NCBI GenBank assembly: GCA_002102225.1
Contig: LQPB01000028.1
Coordinates: 124,001 to 188,000, forward strand
Direction: 5' to 3'
DNA from: Mycobacterium interjectum
GTDB lineage: Bacteria > Actinomycetota > Actinomycetes > Mycobacteriales > Mycobacteriaceae
Length of the DNA stretch: 64,000 nt
The notes beneath the pieces are model-generated. The model ran no database searches, was not told the DNA's origin, and worked only from the letters and a program-made list of their open reading frames with translations. Every line of letters starts with the position of its first letter. Position 1 is the first letter of the stretch. Shown here piece by piece: positions 34,256 to 42,330 of this stretch. The translations under genes were made by a program, and so were the position numbers.

Positions 34256-35065
34256 ATGAACCATCCGCAAGCATCGGCGCGGATCGTCATCGGTATCGAC
34301 GGCTCACAGGCGGCGATCAACGCCGCGCAGTGGGGGGTCGCCGAGGCCGCCAGCCGCAACGTCGCGCTGCGCCTGGTCCATGCCATCCCCGATCGACCCG
34401 CCGATGCGACGGGCGATGACACCATGGAAGTCGAATACGCCGAAGCCTCCCTGCGCGCCGCAGACGCCGCGGTGCACGCCACGGGCAAGCCGGTCGACGT
34501 CGAATGCGACATCGTGCGCGGGTCGCCGGAGGGCATTCTGGTCGACGAATCCCGCAGCGCGGCAATGGTTTGCGTGGGATCGGTGGGGATCGGCCGCATC
34601 GCGCGCAAGCTCCTCGGCTCGACCGCCGACGCCGTCGCCCGAAAAGCGCAATGTCCGGTGGCGATCGTTCGCAGCAACGGCCATGCGTCGGGCTCCGGAT
34701 GGGTCGCCGTCGTCGTCGACGATTCGCCGGCCAACGACGCGGTGCTCGAGGAGGGCTTCCGCGAGGCGCGGCTGCGTCGGGCCCCGATCCTGGCGCTGGG
34801 AGTGTGGCGGTGGGGCCTGGGCGAGATCCCCTACCGCCAGCTGGAGCATCGGCTGGGGCGGTGGGTGTCGAGGTATCCCGAGGTGCACGTCATGCCGGCC
34901 GCCGCGCGGCGCGGACCGGCCGAATTCCTCGCTCACACGCAGGAATCCGTCCAACTCACCGTGGTGGGCAGCGAGGACTCCGACAAGGTTGCCCGGATGG
35001 TCGGCCCGACCGGTCCGCACCTCACCGGGCCCGTAGGGTGCTCGGTGCTGGTGGTGCGCAGCTGA
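34256..35065 (+). CDS. Universal stress protein, two domains
   Basis: A 269-residue USP. The first domain is complete: IVIGIDGSQAAINAA at the start and GSVGIGRIARKLLGSTADAV carrying the G-x2-G-x9-G-S ATP motif. The second (about 150-268) is shorter and has lost the glycine pattern (GSEDSDKVARMVG), so only the first is likely to bind ATP. This asymmetric form is like Rv2624c/Rv2028c/Rv3134c. GGGAGGAATC precedes ATG 34256 directly. The gene is alone on the plus strand, with its own DevR box and the dispersed repeat after its stop. Confidence 0.9.
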   Translation: MNHPQASARIVIGIDGSQAAINAAQWGVAEAASRNVALRLVHAIPDRPADATGDDTMEVEYAEASLRAADAAVHATGKPVDVECDIVRGSPEGILVDESRSAAMVCVGSVGIGRIARKLLGSTADAVARKAQCPVAIVRSNGHASGSGWVAVVVDDSPANDAVLEEGFREARLRRAPILALGVWRWGLGEIPYRQLEHRLGRWVSRYPEVHVMPAAARRGPAEFLAHTQESVQLTVVGSEDSDKVARMVGPTGPHLTGPVGCSVLVVRS

Positions 35066-35085
35066 CCGAGCCGGCTAGATCGATG

Positions 35086-35131
35086 GCGGCGACCCGCGTC
35101 GCCCGGTTCCCGCGCTCGCGATCGCCGACTA
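35086..35131. repeat. Dispersed intergenic repeat, copy 2
   Basis: About 46 bases starting GCGGCGACCCGCG, then CGCCCGG, CGCGCT and GCGATCGCCGACTAG. It matches copy 1 (11775-11821) except for a few substitutions and a one-base length change. As in copy 1, its final TAG-forming bases are the stop codon of a convergent minus-strand gene. Confidence 0.6.
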
Positions 35132-35497
35132 GCCGGCGGCCCACTCCTTGGCCCGGTCGAGCTCATCGAGCCCGAACACGGCGAGCTCGCCGGGGATCAT
35201 CCACGCCACGGCGTGCAGCACGTGACCGACCCAGTCCTTGTCGGACACGACCGCGATCCGCTTGAACGCCGAATGATGCGAGAAGACCGTGCCCAACCCC
35301 AGCCTGATGTCCTCGGCGAAGCCGCCGGGCCCGAAGCCCTCGTAATCGGGGGCGATGACCTCCACAATCCTGATCTCGCCGGTGTCCAGCATCTCTTCCA
35401 TCGCGGGCTTGAAGTCGCGCAGTTCGTCACCGCGCAGCCGGCCCGACACGCGAATGCCGGTCACCCCTTGCGGCATGTCGGGCAGCAGCTCGATCAT
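35129..35497 (-). CDS. SpoIIAA-like (STAS-fold) small protein
   Basis: A 122-residue protein with the SpoIIAA-like fold seen in small bacterial stress proteins: beta strand GIRVSGRLRGDE, then FKPAMEEMLD, a strand IRIVEVIAPDYEG and a helix-rich end with FKRIAVVSDKDWVGHVLHAV. Members may bind lipid or nucleotide, and no enzymatic residue is assigned. AGGAGGATCCG stands before ATG 35497. It is the last gene of a GNAT-USP-SpoIIAA unit under a DevR box at 36957, with only 9 bases between it and the USP stop. Confidence 0.7.
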   Translation of the reverse strand: MIELLPDMPQGVTGIRVSGRLRGDELRDFKPAMEEMLDTGEIRIVEVIAPDYEGFGPGGFAEDIRLGLGTVFSHHSAFKRIAVVSDKDWVGHVLHAVAWMIPGELAVFGLDELDRAKEWAAG

Positions 35498-35506
35498 CGG
35501 ATCCTC

Positions 35507-36385
35507 CTAACGGACAACAATCACGGGAACTTTCGCCGACTGCGCCACGGCCGAACTCACCGACCCGAGCAGCATGCCGGGAAAGCCTCCACGTCCGCGG
35601 CTGCCGACCACGACGAGTTGGGCGCGTTCGGACTCCTCGATCAACCACCGGGATGGCTTGTCGCAGAACAACAATCGCTCCACGTGCACATCCGGATACC
35701 GTTCCTGCCAGCCGGCCAGGCGTTCGGCGAGGATCTCCTGGCCCTCGCGCTCGCGGTCGCGCCAATCCATCCCGAGGACGGGGAACACCCCGACATCGCT
35801 CCACACGTGCAGCGCGCGCAGCCCCACCCCGCGACGCGAGGCCTCATCGAAGGCCAGGGCGGTCGCGGCTTCCGACGCGGGCGACCCGTCGATGCCCAGC
35901 AGGATGGGCGCGTGGGCGTCGGGGCCGGCGGTTTCGCCGGAGTGAATGACCGCAACCGGGCACTGCGCGTAGTGGATCAGCCCCGTCGTGACCGAGCCCA
36001 GCAGCAGGCGGCCCAACGCGCCCAGGCCCTGGCTGCCGGCGACGATCATCCAGGCGTCTTTCGACGCCTCGACCAGCGCGGGCACCACGCCGGAATAGAC
36101 CACCTCGGTACGGGTTTCGGGTGCCTGCGCCCCCGCCAGGCCGGCGTTCAGCGTCTTGCGGGCCTGATCGATGACGCGCTGCGCGTCGTCGTGCTGCCAC
36201 TCGGGCATCTCGGCATACAGCTGGCCCTCCGGCCACCCGACGACCACCGGTTGCACGGCGTGCATCAAGGTGATGGGCAGCTTGCGCATGAGGGCCTCGC
36301 GCGTGCCCCAGGCGACGGCGGCGTCGGACGCCGGCGATCCGTCGACGCACACCAGCACTCCGAATTTCTTTGTCATGTCGGACAT
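35507..36385 (-). CDS. Universal stress protein, two tandem USP domains (Rv2623-like)
   Basis: A 292-residue tandem USP. Domain 1 (about 6-147) has VLVCVDGSPASDA and GSQGLGALGRLLLGS; domain 2 (about 155-292) has LLGIDGSPASEA and GSRGRGGFPGMLLGS. Both ATP-binding glycine patterns are intact, as in Rv2623, whose ATP binding slows growth in M. tuberculosis. ATG 36385 is chosen because GAGG stands 7 bases before it; it overlaps the end of the acetyltransferase gene by 13 bases. It is co-transcribed with the GNAT gene upstream and the SpoIIAA-like gene downstream. Confidence 0.92.
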   Translation of the reverse strand: MSDMTKKFGVLVCVDGSPASDAAVAWGTREALMRKLPITLMHAVQPVVVGWPEGQLYAEMPEWQHDDAQRVIDQARKTLNAGLAGAQAPETRTEVVYSGVVPALVEASKDAWMIVAGSQGLGALGRLLLGSVTTGLIHYAQCPVAVIHSGETAGPDAHAPILLGIDGSPASEAATALAFDEASRRGVGLRALHVWSDVGVFPVLGMDWRDREREGQEILAERLAGWQERYPDVHVERLLFCDKPSRWLIEESERAQLVVVGSRGRGGFPGMLLGSVSSAVAQSAKVPVIVVR

Positions 36386-36921
36386 TTGGCATCCTCGTCG
36401 CTCAATTCGGGCAGCTCGATCTCCAGGTGACGCACCGACCCGTAGTCCGCCGGCTCGCAACGCCAGCCAAGATCGAAGACCACCATGAGCATCAGGTGAT
36501 TCTCGCCCAGGACGTCGGCGACGAAGCGTCCGATCCCGTGCACCCGGGCGACGCGGGCGAGCTGCTTCAGCAAGGCCGTTCCCACACCGACCGAGTGATC
36601 TTCGTGGGCGACCACGATGGCGAACTCCGCGGCTTTCGGCGCCTCGCGGACGACGACGTAGTGGGCCACGCCGATCAGCCGGCCGTCGTCGAACGCCCCA
36701 AGCGCGCACAACCCGTCGGGGGGCTCGGTCAGCCTGCCGACGAGCTCGGCCAGCTCGACCGGCTGCAGTGTGAAGAAGCGAAAGTAGCGGTCGTGGTCGG
36801 AGAGGTGTTCGTGCAGCGCCAGTACCGCGGCGGCGTCGTCGGTGCCGAGCCGGCGCAACGACACGATCCGCCCATCGAGCAGTGGCGCCGTAGCCGCGAA
36901 TTCCACCGCTTGGTCGCCCAT
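36373..36921 (-). CDS. GNAT-family N-acetyltransferase
   Basis: A 182-residue GNAT enzyme that moves an acetyl group from acetyl-CoA. The fold order is visible: beta1 IVSLRRLGTDDAAAVL, the segment HDRYFRFF (a hallmark of the Pat-like lysine acetyltransferase group), beta4 VAHYVVV and FAIVVA, and an acetyl-CoA pyrophosphate loop at SVGVGTALLKQL (expected Q/R-x-x-G-x-G/A). Mycobacterial Pat acetylates acetyl-CoA synthetase, but Pat has an added cNMP domain that is absent here. ATG 36921 is used. A DevR box is 36 bases upstream, so acetylation may be part of the hypoxic response. The target is unknown. Confidence 0.8.
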   Translation of the reverse strand: MGDQAVEFAATAPLLDGRIVSLRRLGTDDAAAVLALHEHLSDHDRYFRFFTLQPVELAELVGRLTEPPDGLCALGAFDDGRLIGVAHYVVVREAPKAAEFAIVVAHEDHSVGVGTALLKQLARVARVHGIGRFVADVLGENHLMLMVVFDLGWRCEPADYGSVRHLEIELPELSDEDAKCPT

Positions 36922-36956
36922 GATGAACGACGTTATTCCCCGGCGGCGCGGTTCGG

Positions 36957-36976
36957 CAGGGGTCGTTGGACCCCAC
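36957..36976 (-). promoter_or_regulatory. DevR box upstream of GNAT-USP-SpoIIAA operon
   Basis: CAGGGGTCGTTGGACCCCAC is close to palindromic (GGGGTC..GACCCC) and fits the DevR pattern with GGG, C, TT, G and CCCC in place. It lies 36 bases before the ATG at 36921, like a class II activator site. Confidence 0.65.
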
Positions 36977-37015
36977 CCCGGCGGCATTGGTCCCGGGCCC
37001 CACCGCCGGCAGGCG

Positions 37016-38731
37016 TCACTGGTCGGTGAGCGGAGCGACCCAATGCACCCGGGTGCCGCCCTCCGGCGGACAGGTGATCTCGCAGGTGCCGCCGAGTTGC
37101 TCGGCGCGGTACTTCATGTTCGCCAGGCCGCTGCTGCGCGAATTACCGGCGGGGATGCCGCTTCCGTTGTCGCTCACGTCGAGGACGAACATGTCGGCGA
37201 CGTCCACCTCGACGGTCAGTCGCGACGCGGCGGAGTGGCGCAGCGCGTTGCTGACGGCCTCCGTGGCGACGGCCTCGGCCTGCTCGGCAAGCTCACCGCC
37301 CACCGCGGTCATCGGCCCGTGCAGGCGCAGGGTGGTGACGATCTCGCGACTTTCGGTCAGATCGGCGACCACCTGTTGGATCCGCTGCCGGAAATCGGGG
37401 CCGTCGCCCAACGGGGACTTGAGCTGGAAGATCGTCGATCGGATCTCCTCGATGATGGTCTGCAGATCGTCGAGGGTGCGGTTGAGCCGCTCGGCCACCT
37501 CCGGCGAACGCGCCCGGGCGAGGGTGCCCTGCAGGTTCATCCCGGCGGCGAACAGCCGCTGAATGACATGGTCGTGCAGATCGTGCGCGATGCGCTCGCG
37601 CTCGGCGAGGATGGTCAGCTGGCGCGAGTCGTCCCGCGCCGCCGCCAGGACCAGGGCCATCGCGGCGTGGGTGGCGAAATCGCTCACCAGGTCGAGGTAG
37701 CTCTCGTCGAACGGCGGCTGATCGGCGCCCCGGGCGATCGCGATCACCCCCGCGACCCTGTCGTCGGCGCGCAGCGGCATCAGGATGGCGGGTCGCTGCC
37801 CCACATCGGTGAACGCCTGGATCGGGTACCGCAACGACTCGGTGATCAGCGGTTCGCCGGACCGGAAAACCTCGCCGCTGCTGGAGCCCTCCACCGGAAC
37901 CCGCCGGCCCATCACCTCATCGGCGTGCACCCCCACCGCGGCGGACACCACCAGCGTGTCCGTTTCGTCGTCCGGCACGTCCGCGTCGGCCGGGACGAGC
38001 ACGATCGCCTGTTCGGCGTCGGTGAGGATCCGCGCGCTTTCGGCGATGAGCTGCATCGGGCGCCGGTGCGGCTGGGCGCTGGACAACAGGGCGGTGGTGA
38101 TCTCGCGGCTGGCCTGCATCCACTTCACCGACAACCGCTCGCGCTCGAAAAGCTGCACGTTGTCGATGGTGGCCGCGGCCGCGAACGCCAGCGCGCGGGC
38201 GGCGACCTCGTCGGATTCGGAGAACACCCGCTCCGGGTCGACGTGGGTCAGGTAGATGTTGCCGAAGACCGTCCCGCGGATGGTGATCGGCACCGCCAAA
38301 AAGGCACGCATCGGCGGGTGGTGCTCGGGAAACCCGACGGCGGCCGGGTGCGCGGTCATGTCATCCACGCGCAGGGCCGGCGTGTCGAGCAGCGACAGGC
38401 TCAACAGCCCCTTGCCGAAGGGCAGGTGCCCGATGCGTTGGACGGTCTCCGCGTCCATCCCCTCGTGGATGAACCTGAGCAGGTTGCCCTCGGGATCGCG
38501 GATGGCCAGGGCGCCGTAGGGGGCGGAGGTCAGCTCCCTGGCCGCGGCGATGATCCGGTGCAACGTCCCGTCGAGGTCACCGACGTCACCGCCGATCTCG
38601 ACGAAGACCCGGAGCAGCTGCTCCATCTGGTCGCGCGCCGCCAGCAACTCGTCGAGCTGCGCGTGCATCCTGCTGACCAGCCCGCGCTGACCAAGCCCGG
38701 CAAAAGCCGAGCCGCGCTCGTCGCTGGTCAC
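37016..38731 (-). CDS. devS: DevS/DosS-type haem sensor histidine kinase
   Basis: A 571-residue sensor kinase: GAF-A (about 55-200), GAF-B (about 220-365), dimerisation/phosphoacceptor helix and HATPase domain. GAF-A keeps the HHPPMR stretch; His138 corresponds to the haem-ligand His149 of DosS, so redox/O2/NO/CO sensing through haem is expected. The phosphoacceptor is His386 in AHDLHDHVIQRL. The ATP-binding domain has the NALRH and DNGSGI boxes. It should phosphorylate DevR. ATG 38731 fits the family start. It lies 152 bases after devR on the same strand; in M. tuberculosis the two genes nearly touch. Confidence 0.93.
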   Translation of the reverse strand: MTSDERGSAFAGLGQRGLVSRMHAQLDELLAARDQMEQLLRVFVEIGGDVGDLDGTLHRIIAAARELTSAPYGALAIRDPEGNLLRFIHEGMDAETVQRIGHLPFGKGLLSLSLLDTPALRVDDMTAHPAAVGFPEHHPPMRAFLAVPITIRGTVFGNIYLTHVDPERVFSESDEVAARALAFAAAATIDNVQLFERERLSVKWMQASREITTALLSSAQPHRRPMQLIAESARILTDAEQAIVLVPADADVPDDETDTLVVSAAVGVHADEVMGRRVPVEGSSSGEVFRSGEPLITESLRYPIQAFTDVGQRPAILMPLRADDRVAGVIAIARGADQPPFDESYLDLVSDFATHAAMALVLAAARDDSRQLTILAERERIAHDLHDHVIQRLFAAGMNLQGTLARARSPEVAERLNRTLDDLQTIIEEIRSTIFQLKSPLGDGPDFRQRIQQVVADLTESREIVTTLRLHGPMTAVGGELAEQAEAVATEAVSNALRHSAASRLTVEVDVADMFVLDVSDNGSGIPAGNSRSSGLANMKYRAEQLGGTCEITCPPEGGTRVHWVAPLTDQ

Positions 38732-38774
38732 CCGACCGATACCTCCACGACAACCCGAATCCTTGTCGAGCTTA

Positions 38775-38786
38775 ACCCCTAGGGGT
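38775..38786. promoter_or_regulatory. Perfect palindrome between devR and devS
   Basis: ACCCCTAGGGGT is a 12-bp perfect palindrome, framed by A/T-rich bases (CTTA before, AAAA after), 44 bases before the devS start. It may be an operator for devS. It differs from the DevR box. Confidence 0.4.
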
Positions 38787-38883
38787 AAAAGCGCCTAAGA
38801 CAAACGCCCGGGCACCATCCGGCCGCCGTCGCGCAGACGCGGCGCTGACAGCAAACCTCGACGGCCCATTTCCGCGCCGTCGA

Positions 38884-39546
38884 CTAACTCGACGGAGCGT
38901 CCGTGGGCCGCCCGGACCGCTGATCCAGTTTGGAGGCGAACACCGCCGCCTGCGTCCGGCGCTCCATGCCCAATTTGGCCAGCAAACGGGAGACGTAGTT
39001 TTTCACCGTCTTCTCGGCCAGGAACATCCGCGCGGCGATCTGCCTGTTCGTCAAACCTTCACTGAGCAGCCCGAGCAGCGTCCGCTCCTGTTCGGTCAGC
39101 CCGGACAACGGGTCTTCGCGTTCCGCCGCGCCGCGCAGCTTCGCCATCAACGCCGCCGCGGCCCGGTTGTCCAGCAAGGACTTGCCGGCACCCACCTCCT
39201 TGATCGCGTGGGCCAGCTCCATACCCTTGATGTCTTTGACCACGTAACCGCTGGCGCCGGCCAGAATCGCCTCGAGCATCGCCTCGTCGGAGGTGAACGA
39301 CGTCAACATCAGGCACCGCAGGTCCGGAATATCGGACACCAGGTCGCGGCACAATTCGATCCCGTTCCCGTCGGGAAGGCGCACGTCAAGCACGGCCACG
39401 TCGGGCCGCAGCGCCGGAATTCTCGCCTTCGCCTCCGACACGGAACCGGCTTCGCCGACGATTTCCAGCTCGGGGTCCGAGGCGAGCAGGTCGGCGAGAC
39501 CGCGCCGAACGACTTCGTGGTCATCAACGAGGAAGACCTTGACCAT
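38884..39546 (-). CDS. devR: DevR (DosR) response regulator
   Basis: A 220-residue NarL/LuxR-type regulator of the hypoxia response. The receiver domain has Asp8/Asp9, phosphorylation site Asp54 ([10 protein letters not shown]), Thr82 and Lys104 (YVVKDIKG). The C-terminal helix-turn-helix includes [20 protein letters not shown], almost the same as M. tuberculosis DevR, so the known DNA consensus should apply here. ATG 39546 matches the known N-terminus [16 protein letters not shown]; the frame is open upstream to 39585. It follows the USP gene by 83 bases. It probably binds the many boxes listed in this window. Confidence 0.96.
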   Translation of the reverse strand: MVKVFLVDDHEVVRRGLADLLASDPELEIVGEAGSVSEAKARIPALRPDVAVLDVRLPDGNGIELCRDLVSDIPDLRCLMLTSFTSDEAMLEAILAGASGYVVKDIKGMELAHAIKEVGAGKSLLDNRAAAALMAKLRGAAEREDPLSGLTEQERTLLGLLSEGLTNRQIAARMFLAEKTVKNYVSRLLAKLGMERRTQAAVFASKLDQRSGRPTDAPSS

Positions 39547-39629
39547 GACGAATTCTTTCTGCCGGGCGCGCGAGGCGACGGTCATGAAACCACCGACTCA
39601 ATATCCCATAGTTTCACAGCCGCCCGGGC

Positions 39630-40460
39630 TCACAAGTGTTGCTGATTGACGACCAACACCGAGCAGTCGGCGTCGCGCAGCACGGCACTGCCGGCCGGCC
39701 CGACGAGTTCGTCCACCTGCTGACGGTTGCGGGCGCCGACCACCACCAACCCGACCGACCGGCATAGAGCCAGGTATCCGAGCAGGCCGCCGTGCACCGC
39801 CAGCGACTCGACCCGCAGCTGCGGATAGCGCCGCTTCCACCGGGCCAGCCGTCGATCGAGGTCGGCGAGTGCCCGGCGATCGCCCTCGGCATGTCCGATG
39901 GAGGCCGGCCCGTTGTCGGCCGGCGCGGACCGGCGGCAGATGATCGCCCGGATCGTGGCGTTGCGCAGCCGGGCCTCCTCGATGGCGGCGCCCAACAGCA
40001 CACCGTTGTCGGGCGCGCCGTCCAGCTCGACGACGACCGAGTCCGCGGTGGGGTGGTCGTCGCGGCCTCGAACGATGGCGACCGGGCACCGCGCCGAGAC
40101 CGCCAAGGCGGCGGCGGTCGAGCCGACCCGGCCCTGCTGGAAGTGTCGCAGTCCGAGCGCGCCGACGCACAGCATGACCGCGGACGCCGATGCGCCGATC
40201 AGCGCCCCGATCGCGGGTCCGGGGAGGACTTCGGTTTCGATCGTGACGGGCTTGCCCGCGGCTTCGATTGCGTTGACGGCGTGGCGAATCGAGGTTTGCG
40301 GCGCGGCCGCCTCCATCTCGCCCCGCTCAGCCGCGTACAGCAGGCGCAGGGGCGCGTCACGACTCACCGCCTCGTCGACCGCCCAGAGCGCCGCGCGTAT
40401 CGCCGCCTTCGAGCCATCGATACCGACCACGATCGACTGCGGTGTCGCCAACTCTCTCAT
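39630..40460 (-). CDS. Universal stress protein (Rv3134c-like), upstream of devR
   Basis: A 276-residue USP with one complete domain (VVGIDGSKAAIRAALW) and a second, degenerate half. In the first domain the ATP loop reads GALGLRHFQQGRVGSTA, a stretched form of G-x2-G-x9-G. In M. tuberculosis, Rv3134c occupies the same place and is co-transcribed with devR-devS. ATG 40460 lacks a clear ribosome site, and lies 16 bases after the stop of the preceding USP gene, so translation is probably coupled. It is expected to be driven by the box at 41298. Confidence 0.88.
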   Translation of the reverse strand: MRELATPQSIVVGIDGSKAAIRAALWAVDEAVSRDAPLRLLYAAERGEMEAAAPQTSIRHAVNAIEAAGKPVTIETEVLPGPAIGALIGASASAVMLCVGALGLRHFQQGRVGSTAAALAVSARCPVAIVRGRDDHPTADSVVVELDGAPDNGVLLGAAIEEARLRNATIRAIICRRSAPADNGPASIGHAEGDRRALADLDRRLARWKRRYPQLRVESLAVHGGLLGYLALCRSVGLVVVGARNRQQVDELVGPAGSAVLRDADCSVLVVNQQHL

Positions 40461-40476
40461 CGACGTCGCCCGGGCT

Positions 40477-41241
40477 TTAGTGCCGGACCACCAGGACCGA
40501 ACAGTCGGGGTAGCCCACGATCGGATGGCAGTTGGGGGTGGCCAGCCCCGCGATCTCGGCGGCGTCGGCGCTGCCCACCACCGCCAATCCGATGTGGCCA
40601 CTGCGCTTTTCGCCGGTGCTCACGCCGACGCCCGCGGCGACGGTCTGGACGTGCACGTCGGGATAGCGCCTGACCCAGCTGTTCAGTCGACGGTCGATCT
40701 GGCGCACGGTGGCACGGCGGCGCCGGCCTTGCTCCATGGCTTCGTGCACGACTTCGTCGTTGTCGGGCTCGTCGTTGAGCACCACGGCGATCACCCCGAG
40801 CTCGGTCGGCGAGCCGTCGGGATTGGTGCGGATGATCGCGACCGGGCATTGCGCATCGGCCACCAGCGCGGTGGCCGTCGGACCCAGCAGCCCGTCGGAC
40901 GCCCAGCCCCGCCGGGAGGTGCCCACGCAAATCAACGCCGCGTCCTGCGATTCGTCGATGAGCACCTGCCCGGGATCGCCTGAGAGGACGGCCGTTTCGA
41001 TCTCGACCGGCTTTTTCGCCCGTTGCAGCGCGCACTCCGCTTGGGACAGCGCCGTTTCGGCGCGCTCGAGCTCCCACTCGGAGGCGGGCGCCGATTGCCC
41101 CTCACGGCGCGGGATGACGTAGACGAGGCGCAACGGCAGCTGCCGGCTCAGCGCCTCCTCGATCGTCCACTTGGCGGCGTTCACCGCGGCTGGTGAGCCG
41201 TTGATGCCTACGACCACCGACTTCGCGTCCAGCTGGTTCAT
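40477..41241 (-). CDS. Universal stress protein (Rv2028c-like)
   Basis: A 254-residue USP. The first half starts VVVGINGSPAAVNAAKW and has GTSRRGWASDGLLGPTATALV, close to the ATP loop. The second half is shorter and degenerate, like Rv2028c and Rv3134c. It is the first gene of a USP-USP-devR run. A DevR box stands 57 bases before ATG 41241, and pfkB ends beside that box. In M. tuberculosis the neighbour of pfkB is Rv2028c, so gene order here looks like a join of the Rv2028c-Rv2030c and Rv3132c-Rv3134c loci. Confidence 0.88.
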   Translation of the reverse strand: MNQLDAKSVVVGINGSPAAVNAAKWTIEEALSRQLPLRLVYVIPRREGQSAPASEWELERAETALSQAECALQRAKKPVEIETAVLSGDPGQVLIDESQDAALICVGTSRRGWASDGLLGPTATALVADAQCPVAIIRTNPDGSPTELGVIAVVLNDEPDNDEVVHEAMEQGRRRRATVRQIDRRLNSWVRRYPDVHVQTVAAGVGVSTGEKRSGHIGLAVVGSADAAEIAGLATPNCHPIVGYPDCSVLVVRH

Positions 41242-41297
41242 GTCGGCTCCTGACTACCTTCCTTCACTCCCAGGCTATTGCGCCGCCGCCCCCGATG

Positions 41298-41317
41298 CAG
41301 GGGTCGTTAGGCCTTAT
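41298..41317 (-). promoter_or_regulatory. DevR box upstream of USP-USP-devR run
   Basis: CAGGGGTCGTTAGGCCTTAT has GGGGTCGTTAGGCC, matching the GGG-N-C-N-TTAG-N-CC core. It lies 57 bases before the ATG at 41241, and its far end overlaps the stop region of pfkB. It could give DevR auto-activation. Confidence 0.6.
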
Positions 41318-42312
41318 CTGGGAAGCCGTTCGTCAACCGCGATGTCGAACGGTTCGGCGGTGTCCGCGAACAGCTTCTCCACATCCGCCCGGCCGCAGGC
41401 CGCCGTTCCGGGCGTCATCAGCATCGCCGCGCCCGCGGCGATGCCCAACCGGACGGATTTGACGAGCGGCCAGCCGCGGCAGAGCCCCACCGCGATCGCG
41501 GCGACCATGGCGTCGCCGGCCCCGACGCCGCTGCCGCCCGGCATCGGAATCGCCGAGAAGCGCTGGCTGCCATGCCGGGTAGCAAGGAGCGCGCCGTGCG
41601 ACCCCAAAGACACCAGCACCACTTCCGCGCGGCCGCTGTCGACGAGTTCGTGCGCGGCGGCGAGCTGCTCGGCTTCGGTCTCCAGCGGGCGCCCGACGCA
41701 TTCCCGCAGTTCCCGCACGCTCGCTTTGAGCAGGAACACGCCGGACGAGACGTGCAGCAGGCCGCCGCCGGAGGTGTCCAGGATGAGGCGAACCCCCAGC
41801 TGCCGGCACATGTCGGCGACCCGCTGGTAAAAGTCGGCGGTGACGCCCTGCGGCAGGCTGCCGCTGGCCACCACGAACTCGGCCGACTTCGCGGCCGTCC
41901 GCAGTTGCTCGAGGCAGTGCGCCTGTTCGCGCAGGGTCAACTGCGGCCCCGGCAGCACGAACCGGTATTGCTGGCCGCTGCTGGCCTCGTTGACGGTGAA
42001 GCTCTCCCTGGTGGCCGCGGCGATCGGGACCTGCCAGAATGGCACCCCCTCGTCGCTGAGCAGCTTCGCGATCAGGCCGCCGGTCGAGCCGCCCGCGGGG
42101 AAAACCGCCAATACCGACCCGCCCAGCACGTAGGCGACGTGCGCGACGTTGATGCCGCCGCCGCCCGGGTCGTAACGGGTGGCGGCGCAGCGCAATTTGT
42201 CCGTCGGACGCACCATATCGACGCTGGTGGTGATGTCGAGCGCCGGATTCATGGTCAACGTGACGATTTGCGGTCGGCTCACGGGCGGCGGTGCTGGCGT
42301 CGGCATGATCAC
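41314..42312 (-). CDS. pfkB: 6-phosphofructokinase, PfkB type
   Basis: A 332-residue ribokinase-family kinase that phosphorylates fructose-6-phosphate (or tagatose-6-phosphate) with ATP. The N-terminal part has NPALDIT, the di-Gly stretch YDPGGGGINVAHV and FPAGGSTGG. The C-terminal signature is GSGVGAGDAM with catalytic Asp267. It matches Rv2029c (PfkB), a DevR-regulon enzyme less sensitive to feedback inhibition than PfkA. It follows the phosphoribosyltransferase/esterase gene by 18 bases and shares its box-driven promoter. An in-frame ATG two codons in could also be the start. Confidence 0.92.
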   Translation of the reverse strand: MIMPTPAPPPVSRPQIVTLTMNPALDITTSVDMVRPTDKLRCAATRYDPGGGGINVAHVAYVLGGSVLAVFPAGGSTGGLIAKLLSDEGVPFWQVPIAAATRESFTVNEASSGQQYRFVLPGPQLTLREQAHCLEQLRTAAKSAEFVVASGSLPQGVTADFYQRVADMCRQLGVRLILDTSGGGLLHVSSGVFLLKASVRELRECVGRPLETEAEQLAAAHELVDSGRAEVVLVSLGSHGALLATRHGSQRFSAIPMPGGSGVGAGDAMVAAIAVGLCRGWPLVKSVRLGIAAGAAMLMTPGTAACGRADVEKLFADTAEPFDIAVDERLPR

Positions 42313-42330
42313 TCCGGTTGTCGGCGGCGG

